Positions 9,412 to 16,660 of a DNA stretch of 64,000 nt are shown piece by piece; the stretch's first letter is position 1; the number at the start of each line of letters is the position of its first letter. Made by a program: the position numbers and the translations under genes. Where the stretch lies: positions 62,001 through 126,000 of the forward strand of contig CALNZC010000066.1 of the NCBI GenBank assembly GCA_942490895.1. Direction: 5' to 3'. Origin of the DNA: JAGNXB01 sp942490895. Lineage in GTDB: Bacteria; Bacteroidota; Bacteroidia; Chitinophagales; Saprospiraceae. The notes beneath the pieces were generated by a model. The model saw only the letters and a program-made list of their open reading frames with translations, had not been told where the DNA came from and did not search any database.

Positions 9412-9966
9412 CTACTTCTGTAAATGGCTCAAATTCTCGCGCAAGAGCCTGAACGCTTTAGTCATTTGATTCTCCACGGTCTTAATACTGATCTCCAGGA
9501 GATCAGCAATTTCCTGGTTGGCTAATAGTTCATAACGACTCATCACAAACACCAGACGACATCGGTCTGGCAATGCGCTGATCGCTTGTTCAATATCCTT
9601 CTTCATAGAAATTTGGGAGGACGACGAGGTTGTTTGTCTTCCATCTGGCAGGTCGGCATCTTCCTGAAAGGCCCAGCGTTTACGCTCCTTGATCTTGTTC
9701 AGACTATGATTGACTACCGAGCGATGGAGATATCCTCCGAGATTGGTTCGGATATGATCCAACTGATCCATCTGCCACAACTTACTCATCACCTCCTGCA
9801 CCATATCTTCAGCTAGGGAACGATCGGCCAGCATTCGATAGGCGGTCACCCAAAGCGGGTGATAGTATTCGGAAAAAATGGCCTTCATAACGACAGCCTT
9901 TTCAGATGGCCAGGAGGCCATCCACTGTCGATCCCGAAGCGAAATGATCTTGTCTTCCACGGTCAA
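9412..9966 (-). CDS. ECF-type RNA polymerase sigma-70 factor
   Basis: The 184-residue protein has sigma region 2 at about 30-95 (SLAEDMVQEVMSKLWQ) and region 4 at about 118-175 (AISALPDRCRLVFVMSRYE, NQEIADLLEISIKTVENQMTKAF). The first in-frame initiator is TTG at 9966, overlapping the TGA stop of the copper ATPase by the four bases TTGA. A later ATG (MASWPSEK) would leave region 2 intact and is the alternative start. It is paired with the FecR gene downstream. The coupling to a P-type ATPase rather than a promoter of its own is unusual. Confidence 0.92.
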   Translation of the reverse strand: MTVEDKIISLRDRQWMASWPSEKAVVMKAIFSEYYHPLWVTAYRMLADRSLAEDMVQEVMSKLWQMDQLDHIRTNLGGYLHRSVVNHSLNKIKERKRWAFQEDADLPDGRQTTSSSSQISMKKDIEQAISALPDRCRLVFVMSRYELLANQEIADLLEISIKTVENQMTKAFRLLRENLSHLQK

Positions 9967-12065
9967 TTCCTGTATTTCAATCGAATGGAATTGCCGATCA
10001 CCACCAGATCAGAAAAGGCCATAAACAGAGCACCCCACATCGGATTCAGGTAACCCAAAAAGGCCATTGGAATGGCCACAATATTGTAGGCGAAAGCCCA
10101 GAACAGGTTTTCTTTGATGGTGCGTAAGGTCAACTTACTTAAATGAAATAACCGGAGGAGGAGATTCAGGTCGGGCTCAAGTAGAGCCACCTTAGCAGAT
10201 TGCATCGCCGTATGGGCGGCACCCGCCATTGCGATACCCACGGATGCCCGTTCTAATGCGGGTGCATCATTGATACCGTCCCCTACCATGGCCAATCCTT
10301 GCTCTTTCTGAAGTGTATCGATCAAGGCATATTTATCCTGAGGCAATTGGGCTGCCACCACCTGCTCAATGCCTGTCAACTCACCCACACGCTTGACATT
10401 TTCCTCTCGATCTCCGGAAACCAGCCAACAGGAGTATCCCTTCTTCTGGAGCGCGGATATGACATTTTTTGCTTCTGGCCGTAACTCGTCTTCCAGGGCG
10501 ACATGGCCGATCTTTTCACCCGCACGCTCTAAGGCCAGGTGATATCCTTCCTGGTTATCGAGTTCATCACGTTGAAGAGTGATTAGTCGACCTTCCTGAT
10601 CAAAAGCTTTCATGCCCTTACCCGCTACTTCTTCAATCGATTTCAGCTCCAGAGAAGGATCAACTCTCGTATTGCCTAAATAGGTCACTAATGCACGAGC
10701 TATCGGATGACTGGAACGCAGCTCCATCTGGTAGATGGATGAACGAACCACCGCTTCCAGGCCGGCTTTTGATTTGATCTGTCGAACCTTCAAAAGGCCA
10801 GTCGTCAAGGTACCCGTCTTATCAAATAGAATGGTCTGGACACCGGCAAGTCGTTCGATGGTCGTTGCCCCTTTGATCATCAGTCCATTCCGGGTCATAC
10901 GTCCCAGGCCTACTGTGACAGCAGTAGGTGTCGCCAGGCCCATTGCGCATGGACAAGAAATAACCAGCACAGCAATCGCATTCAGGATGGCCTGGCCGGT
11001 AGAAAACCCAAAGACATACACCCCGACCACATAGGCCAATATTGCAATGCCAATAACCACAGGTACAAAGACTGCACTGATCTGATCGGCCAGTCTCTGA
11101 ATGGGTGGTTTGTCAGATTGAGCAGCCTTTACCAGTCGGATGATTTGCCGAAATACGGTTTCTGAAGGGTCGACCGAAGCTTGGACGATCAGGTGACCGA
11201 CCACCATCGTGGAGCCGGCAAAAACCGAGCTTTGTTCTTGCTTGACGACCGGAGCAGATTCACCCGTTAACATGGCTTCATTGGCCTCACCGGTTCCCTC
11301 CAACACGATACCATCGACAGGAATAGCTTCACCCATACGAACGATGACCTTATCTCCCTTGCGCAGCTCTTCCGCCGAAATATCCATGAACTTGCCGTCT
11401 CCCATCCATAAACGAGCCATCTGCGGTTGAAGGCTTTCCAACTCATCGATCGCGGTTGTCGTCCCGCGAAGGGCTCGGTCTTCAAGGAGATTTCCCAACA
11501 TCACCAGGGTGATTATGGAGGCTGCTGTTTCAAAAAAATAGTAATCTGGATTGGCCATCCACAATCCGATGCAACTGTAAACAAAGGCTGCAGAACTTCC
11601 CAGAATAATCAGGACATCCATATTCGTTGTCCTCCGGAGAAGTGCTGACCAGGCACTCCTGCCAAAATGCTCCAGTCCCAGTAAAAAGACAGGGAGTGTT
11701 AAACCAAACTGGACCCAGGGATGATGAATATAAGGAAGCTGGATGCCTCCTAAATGTAGCAAATGGTCCAGGATCATCGGAGCTGTGAGGATAGCAGCGA
11801 TGATAAACTTTAAGCGTATGGTCAATTTCGAGGCTGTACCATCCTTGCGGATCACCCGATACCCCAATCGATCTATCCCGTTGGAGATCTCTTCCAGACG
11901 GTCAGTTGCCTCCACCGTCCGAAAGGTGACCTTATTTTTTGGGACATCCACAAAGACTTCAGACATCCCCTCTCCTTCCAGATATTGGCGCACTGTCTTT
12001 GCACAGGAAGCACAGGTCATCCCCTCTACAATCAGTTGTTTTTCTTCCAGAAGATCTTTTCGCAT
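9963..12065 (-). CDS. copA: Heavy-metal translocating P1B-type ATPase, probably copper exporting
   Basis: The 700-residue membrane pump has an N-terminal heavy-metal-associated domain with the GMTCASC metal site (residues about 14-20), eight predicted membrane segments, the actuator motif TGES, the intramembrane CPC motif (ISCPCAMGLATP, about 372), the phosphorylated aspartate in DKTGTLT (about 414), the SSHPIA histidine-proline pair of P1B pumps and the hinge GDGINDAP (about 597). CPC plus one CxxC domain points to Cu(I), with Ag(I) also possible. It is the first gene of a five-gene operon with ECF sigma, FecR, TonB receptor and DUF4249 lipoprotein. The length is usual for CopA-type pumps with one metal-binding domain. 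Confidence 0.93.
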   Translation of the reverse strand: MRKDLLEEKQLIVEGMTCASCAKTVRQYLEGEGMSEVFVDVPKNKVTFRTVEATDRLEEISNGIDRLGYRVIRKDGTASKLTIRLKFIIAAILTAPMILDHLLHLGGIQLPYIHHPWVQFGLTLPVFLLGLEHFGRSAWSALLRRTTNMDVLIILGSSAAFVYSCIGLWMANPDYYFFETAASIITLVMLGNLLEDRALRGTTTAIDELESLQPQMARLWMGDGKFMDISAEELRKGDKVIVRMGEAIPVDGIVLEGTGEANEAMLTGESAPVVKQEQSSVFAGSTMVVGHLIVQASVDPSETVFRQIIRLVKAAQSDKPPIQRLADQISAVFVPVVIGIAILAYVVGVYVFGFSTGQAILNAIAVLVISCPCAMGLATPTAVTVGLGRMTRNGLMIKGATTIERLAGVQTILFDKTGTLTTGLLKVRQIKSKAGLEAVVRSSIYQMELRSSHPIARALVTYLGNTRVDPSLELKSIEEVAGKGMKAFDQEGRLITLQRDELDNQEGYHLALERAGEKIGHVALEDELRPEAKNVISALQKKGYSCWLVSGDREENVKRVGELTGIEQVVAAQLPQDKYALIDTLQKEQGLAMVGDGINDAPALERASVGIAMAGAAHTAMQSAKVALLEPDLNLLLRLFHLSKLTLRTIKENLFWAFAYNIVAIPMAFLGYLNPMWGALFMAFSDLVVIGNSIRLKYRN

Positions 12066-12097
12066 ACGCTAGTCAGAAGGGACGTGAATTCATTTTA

Positions 12098-12105
12098 CAA
12101 ATGTA
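12098..12105 (-). promoter_or_regulatory. Probable -7 element (TACATTTG) of the copper-ATPase operon
   Basis: Read on the minus strand the bases are TACATTTG, matching the Bacteroidota consensus TAnnTTTG. It ends 33 bases before the ATPase ATG. No good TTTG box lies at the expected distance; the nearest (CAAA at 12130-12133 on the plus strand) is 24 bases away, longer than normal, so the promoter may be weak or activated. Confidence 0.45.
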
Positions 12106-12338
12106 GGCGGCATGGTGTTCATTCATTGCCAAAGATATAAACGGTGAACCAAGGAATTGGTTAATCCAATAAGGAAGGTGGACAATGCCCTGAACTCGCA
12201 CTTATCCGTGGCCTGAATCAGAGAAACCGGACCGAAAGATACGCATGCAAGGTCTTGTTCAAAAGGCTTGTAATCAGTGCCCTGCCTGACCACCAGCGTG
12301 AATAGTTTCGCCAACATCTTAAAAAGCCGCAAAAAGAG

Positions 12339-12369
12339 TTTCCTATTCACCGGGAAAGACTTAATTTTG
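12339..12369 (+). promoter_or_regulatory. Promoter of tRNA-His
   Basis: TTTC at 12339-12342 and TAATTTTG at 12362-12369 are separated by exactly 19 bases, a close match to the Bacteroidota promoter TTTG-N19-TAnnTTTG. Transcription would start near 12375, about 9 bases before the mature tRNA. Confidence 0.7.
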
Positions 12370-12383
12370 CGTCTCTTATTCAT

Positions 12384-12458
12384 GGTGGCTATAGCTCAGT
12401 TGGTTAGAGCATCGGTTTGTGGTACCGAGGGTCGCCGGTTCGAATCCGGTTAGCCACC
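12384..12458 (+). tRNA. tRNA-His (anticodon GTG)
   Basis: A complete cloverleaf is present. The acceptor stem GTGGCTA (12385-12391) pairs with TAGCCAC (12451-12457), the anticodon stem TCGGT/ACCGA encloses the loop TTGTGGT, and there is a GGTTCGAATCC T-arm. The base before the acceptor stem is G (12384) and pairs with C at 12458, the extra G-1:C73 pair specific to tRNA-His. The 3' CCA is not fully encoded and must be added. A strong terminator follows at once. Confidence 0.95.
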
Positions 12459-12459
12459 C

Positions 12460-12490
12460 AAAGCCCGGCAAATGCCGGGCTTTCTTTTTT
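12460..12490 (+). terminator. Intrinsic terminator of tRNA-His
   Basis: An 11-base perfect stem (AAAGCCCGGCA at 12460-12470 with TGCCGGGCTTT at 12473-12483) with a two-base loop, or a longer loop if the top pairs open, is followed by TCTTTTTT-type sequence. It ends just before the methyltransferase ATG at 12493, so that gene may be read either by leakage or from a promoter within this region. Confidence 0.85.
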
Positions 12491-12492
12491 TT

Positions 12493-13305
12493 ATGTTCAA
12501 ACTACTCCAACTCTTCCGCTACTATTGGCGCGCCCGCACGGCTTACAGCATGCATTCACCGAGTTTGTATGCCTTTTGCAGAGCAGTCCTGGATGATACC
12601 CGATCTTACTACGCATTTGAAGAGATCGAAGTCTGGCGGCAGGCCATGCTTCAGGATGGTCGAGCTTTTCACACTGTCGATCTTGGCGCAGGAAGCCAGA
12701 CGGATCAAAAACCTACCCGAAGCATTTCCAGTATTGCTAAAACCAGTTTGAGTCAACCCTGGAAATGTCGTGCACTCTTTCGGACTGTGGTATGGTGGAA
12801 GCCCGATCTGATTTTAGAATTCGGAACTTCCCTTGGTATCTCTACGGCATATCTGGCAAAAGCCTCCACCTCTACCCCTGTCATCACTGTAGATGGATCT
12901 GCCGGTCACCTTCATCTTGCCCGACAAATCTGGTCAAATCTGGGACTCGAAACGATCGTGGATAGGAATCAACCTTTCGAAGAGGCCATTGAGCATATTC
13001 CCTGGAGTCAGTACTCACGAGTGTTGATCTATCTGGATGGGGATCATCGTCCGGATCGAGTCAAACTGATCCTACAGGAGATCCAGGAGAAGGCCACACA
13101 ACCGTTTATGGTAATTATTGATGACATTCGATGGTCGAAGGATATGTGGACAGGCTGGCAGGAGTGGACGTCAACCTTCCATTCCGGTGCCTGGTTGGAT
13201 CTATACCAGGCGGGCATTTGGATCCAGGATCCTGCATTTCTGGAACCACAGATTCAGACATTGATACCCGCACGGTTAAAACCTATCCACCAGGGATGGA
13301 TGTGA
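12493..13305 (+). CDS. SAM-dependent class I methyltransferase, O-methyltransferase-like
   Basis: The ATG at 12493 was preferred over 12472, because the earlier start lies inside the tRNA terminator. The 270-residue product has motif I of class I methyltransferases (LILEFGTSLGISTAYLA), an acidic end of strand 2 (VITVDGS), and strand 4/5 motifs (VLIYLDGDHRP, FMVIIDDIRWSKDMWTGW) typical of O-methyltransferase-like proteins of Bacteroidota. The N-terminal part (YYWRARTAYSMHSPSLYAF) is seen in the same conserved family. Its substrate is unknown. It meets the AAA gene tail to tail: the two stop codons are directly adjacent (TGA then TCA). Confidence 0.8.
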   Translation: MFKLLQLFRYYWRARTAYSMHSPSLYAFCRAVLDDTRSYYAFEEIEVWRQAMLQDGRAFHTVDLGAGSQTDQKPTRSISSIAKTSLSQPWKCRALFRTVVWWKPDLILEFGTSLGISTAYLAKASTSTPVITVDGSAGHLHLARQIWSNLGLETIVDRNQPFEEAIEHIPWSQYSRVLIYLDGDHRPDRVKLILQEIQEKATQPFMVIIDDIRWSKDMWTGWQEWTSTFHSGAWLDLYQAGIWIQDPAFLEPQIQTLIPARLKPIHQGWM

Positions 13306-15942
13306 TCAACTCTTTTTAAAGCCGATTCCAGATTTAGACCATGCTGACCGATCCGATTGTGATTGGACCTGCAAAACAGTAGTTCCCGATATCATCTTTT
13401 CATCCATTGGTTTTCCAGAACCAAACTCTTTGGCCAGTGATGTCCGGTGGGCTTTGATCAACTCATCGAGCAACTGCCGAATCGTCCGGGCATTACCGAA
13501 AAACCGGTCCCGGCGCTGATACAGTTTCTCTACCCAATTCCCGATCAGTCGAGTGGCTTCCGTATCCAGGGAATACCCTTGCTCACGGACAATATTTTTT
13601 GCGATCTCCAGAAGTTCCTGTTCAGAATAATCAGGAAAAACCAGGGTTCTGTCAAAGCGGGATTTCAATCCGGGATTTGCCTTGAGGAACACCTCCATAT
13701 TATCCGGGTAACCTGCTACAAAAACAAAGAACTGGCCACGTTGATCCTCCATGCGTTTGAGCAAGGTTTGAATGGCTTCATCTCCAAAGTCACCCGCACG
13801 ACCCGATCCCGGCTGGGTCAACGAGTAGGCTTCATCAATAAACAGGACGCCTCCTTTAGCTTCTTCTATCCGTTCAGCGGTTTTGATCGCCGTCTGCCCC
13901 ACAAATCCAGCGACCAGCCCGGCACGGTCCGTCTCGACCACATGCCCTCGTTCCAAAAGACCAAGCGCCTTGTAGACTTTAGCCAGGATTCGAGCAATTG
14001 TGGTTTTCCCTGTTCCCGGATTGCCAATAAAAATAGTGTGCATGGAGAAGGGATCTCGCTGACTCACTTCTCTGGACAGTTCGAATTTGATCAGCAGGAC
14101 GAGATCATGTATGTCCTGTTTGATGGTGGGCAATCCAACCAATAGGTCCAATTCCCTCAAGGCCTCAATCAATAACTCCTCATCAACAGGCAAGCGAACA
14201 GCACTACTGGATTCTATGTGCGTAGCAAGCAGCACATCTTCCGCTGTGATGTTGGATAACATTTCATCTGGTAGGGCTTCAACCTCATCTGCACGCATAA
14301 CCCGCAATCCCAGTTGAATCTTGCATTTTTCAATCAGGTCATACACATATCGCGCATTCCCAAAAGACCGATCCCGGTCGCGATATGCCCGGACAATGAC
14401 CTGATTGATCAAGCGAGTGGCCTCATCGGTCGGCTGCACCTCCATATGTTCTGCTGCCAGGGCAGCTATTCGTTGCAAATCAACAGGTTGATAATCCTGG
14501 AAATCAAGAACGATTTTGAACCGTGAACGCAATCCGGGATTACTCGCCACAAAATGATCCATTTCGGCAGGATATCCTGCTGCAATCACGGCCAGGTCGC
14601 CCGGGCCGTCACTCATTTCTTTGACCAGCATTTCAATGACTTCCCGTCCAAAATCTTTGGCATCATCATTTGTTCTTGCCAGGGCATAGGCTTCGTCGAT
14701 CAGGAGGACTCCTCCCCTCGCCTGTTCAAGTGCATGTCTGACTTTGGGGGCGGTCTGGCCAATATACTCGCCGACCAGATCGGCCCGATCCACCGAATGA
14801 ACATGTCCTTTGGTCAGGAGACCCAGTTGGAAGTAAATCGCTCCCATCATCCCGGCTACCGTTGTTTTTCCTGTTCCGGGATTGCCTTTGAACACAGCAT
14901 GCATCTGAACCTGATCCCGCTCAACAAACCCCCGTTTTTCACGAAGGCGAAGGAATTCCATATAAAGGGCATGTTCGCGAACACTCCGTTTGACCTGTTC
15001 CAGACCAACCAGGTTGTCCAGTTTGGCCAACACCTCCGCCAATCCTTCCTCATTCGGTTTTTGATTCCCCAGGATTTTAGCTTCCTTTTCGCCCGGAAGC
15101 CAGACCAGTGGAAAACCAGGTTCATGGTCCAGACCAAATGGAATGTGAACAGTCGCGACCAGCCTGTCCATGAAGATCAACTCAGCCGTATAGTTTCCTT
15201 CACGCCAGGATCCCTTGGTAGAGGTCCCCCAACCGACAGACAACCGAATAGTTTGCTGTTCCGGGTCGATCTTCATCAACTTGACGACCTGGCCCTTCAG
15301 TTCCCGGCTTTCATTGAAGAATCGGGTAATCAACTCCAGATGCCATGATATTTCGGGAAGTTGATTTTCAAATTCAACTTCGACATACACGTATTTGGTC
15401 TCACTGAAATCCAGTTCTTTCAAATAGAGACGTTCTTCCTCCAGTTGATCTTCGATGGAGGCTTCATACAGGCGTACAGCCTTCAATTCAAGATAGTCGC
15501 CGGGAATCTCCACGGGACGTTGGCCAGAACTCTGGATATAGAAATAGCGGGTTCCCACCTTTTTTCCGTCGATCCAGGCCTCCCAGAGGTAAGCACCCGG
15601 TTTCCAGAACAATCCTACTTTTTTATTGCCCCATCCTTCGCGGATGTATGCGACGGAACTGGTTGCCGCGATTTTGCGCTGGAGAACCAGATTGCAGATC
15701 TCTTTGGATCGCTTTTCTGACCGAAAACACTTGAGTTCTACGGTGACGTCCCAGTCCTCTTGTTCGAACGCTTTATTGACCAAGCTGAGTTCGACATAGA
15801 TATAGGAGACTTCACCTTCATCGAAAACCTGGCGATATCGTTTCCGATTGTTTGCCAACCATTCCGTATCGGCATAGGTCTTGATGTCCTGAAAGGCATA
15901 TCGCGCTTCCCGTTCTATTGAACCTGCTGTCTCCGACTCCAT
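13306..15942 (-). CDS. Tandem CbxX/SpoVK-type AAA ATPase with duplicated N-terminal beta domain
   Basis: The 878-residue protein has two similar N-terminal beta-rich modules (YIYVELSLVNKAFEQEDWDV and YVYVEVEFENQLPEISWHL) covering roughly residues 45-270, then two complete AAA+ modules of the CbxX/CfqX type. Both modules have intact Walker A (GNPGTGKTT at about 350 and 638), Walker B (LLIDEAYAL at about 412, LFIDEAYSL at about 697) and a sensor/arginine region (FGNARYVYDLIEK, FGNARTIRQLLDEL). CbxX proteins remodel partners such as Rubisco by threading; this organism shows no Rubisco here, so the client is unknown. The N-terminal modules probably bind it. Confidence 0.85.
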   Translation of the reverse strand: MESETAGSIEREARYAFQDIKTYADTEWLANNRKRYRQVFDEGEVSYIYVELSLVNKAFEQEDWDVTVELKCFRSEKRSKEICNLVLQRKIAATSSVAYIREGWGNKKVGLFWKPGAYLWEAWIDGKKVGTRYFYIQSSGQRPVEIPGDYLELKAVRLYEASIEDQLEEERLYLKELDFSETKYVYVEVEFENQLPEISWHLELITRFFNESRELKGQVVKLMKIDPEQQTIRLSVGWGTSTKGSWREGNYTAELIFMDRLVATVHIPFGLDHEPGFPLVWLPGEKEAKILGNQKPNEEGLAEVLAKLDNLVGLEQVKRSVREHALYMEFLRLREKRGFVERDQVQMHAVFKGNPGTGKTTVAGMMGAIYFQLGLLTKGHVHSVDRADLVGEYIGQTAPKVRHALEQARGGVLLIDEAYALARTNDDAKDFGREVIEMLVKEMSDGPGDLAVIAAGYPAEMDHFVASNPGLRSRFKIVLDFQDYQPVDLQRIAALAAEHMEVQPTDEATRLINQVIVRAYRDRDRSFGNARYVYDLIEKCKIQLGLRVMRADEVEALPDEMLSNITAEDVLLATHIESSSAVRLPVDEELLIEALRELDLLVGLPTIKQDIHDLVLLIKFELSREVSQRDPFSMHTIFIGNPGTGKTTIARILAKVYKALGLLERGHVVETDRAGLVAGFVGQTAIKTAERIEEAKGGVLFIDEAYSLTQPGSGRAGDFGDEAIQTLLKRMEDQRGQFFVFVAGYPDNMEVFLKANPGLKSRFDRTLVFPDYSEQELLEIAKNIVREQGYSLDTEATRLIGNWVEKLYQRRDRFFGNARTIRQLLDELIKAHRTSLAKEFGSGKPMDEKMISGTTVLQVQSQSDRSAWSKSGIGFKKS

Positions 15943-16184
15943 CCTCTAGCTGTTATATGCGTGTGCAATATACATTCCATCCAATTTAACGCAGTATGAG
16001 CCACTGTGTTCTCCAAAGCATATTGCTTGTGTCGACATTCCCCGAAATAGCCGAAATGTGGTATGAAAAATCACTTCCAGGGAACTTTTTTTTCAGGAAA
16101 GATGCTTCAGCTATGAAAATAACGAACATTGAAAATAAATTTACCCCCGAACACCAAATCGTTAACCAGACGGAATCCCTGCAT

Positions 16185-16544
16185 ATGAACCCCAAAAAAC
16201 GGATCGTAAAGGATTACGAAAACTTACATGAGGACATCCTCAATAGCATCAAACTGCAATATCCGAGAGGGTTCGCACAACATTTGATCAGCTATACTAA
16301 CATCGAAGGCAAGAAGGTTTCGGCCCTGCCATTTGACACAGAGGAGGTCTATTATCTCGTCAGGATGACGATCCAGGAGGCTCGTCAGATCATTGCCGAT
16401 GATGATGACTATGATTCTTCCGGCCATTTGCGGGAGGATTTTGGAGATGATGAGGATTTTGACTCCACCGACGACGACGAAGACAACTTTGAGGAACCCA
16501 GTGAAGAAGATCCTCACAACAGGGAAACGGAGGAAGATTATTGA
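16185..16544 (+). CDS. Conserved acidic hypothetical protein of Bacteroidota
   Basis: The ORF is open from 15996, but the conserved part begins at the ATG at 16185 (MNPKKRIVKDYENL), giving 119 residues; 16113 is another possible start. The core (ILNSIKLQYPRGFAQHLISY, VSALPFDTEEVYYLVRMT, ARQII) resembles a small family seen in many Bacteroidota, and the C-terminal third is extremely acidic (ADDDDYDSS, STDDDEDNFEEP). No enzymatic motif, signal or membrane helix is visible. The acidic tail suggests binding to a basic partner or mimicry of nucleic acid, which is only inference. Confidence 0.65.
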   Translation: MNPKKRIVKDYENLHEDILNSIKLQYPRGFAQHLISYTNIEGKKVSALPFDTEEVYYLVRMTIQEARQIIADDDDYDSSGHLREDFGDDEDFDSTDDDEDNFEEPSEEDPHNRETEEDY

Positions 16545-16660
16545 TCACTCCATTCACTACATATTGACACCTCCATTAAGGGACTGTTAAGAGCCACCTT
16601 CCTCCATGTGCGTATGCGATGAAGGTTGTACATTCGTTACCTTCAAAAAATCTCTCTTTT

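Larger units (their letters stand above)
12066..12383. other. Intergenic region between copper-ATPase operon and tRNA-His
   Basis: There is no convincing gene here. The stretch holds the minus-strand promoter element at 12098-12105 and the plus-strand tRNA promoter at 12339-12369. An interleaved dyad CCAA-N4-TTGG-N5-CCAA (12149-12169) lies 45-70 bases upstream of the minus-strand element and could be an operator. An 86-codon open frame on the minus strand is not supported, because its 5' end covers the tRNA promoter. Confidence 0.6.

Noticed and set aside
12123..12383. An 86-codon minus-strand open frame before tRNA-His
   Set aside because: Its start abuts the tRNA and its first codons cover the tRNA promoter (TTTC-N19-TAATTTTG). 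No family resemblance, and the composition is not gene-like.
14554..15348. A 264-codon plus-strand frame opposite the tandem AAA gene
   Set aside because: It lies antisense to intact Walker motifs and N-terminal modules of the AAA gene; no family resemblance.
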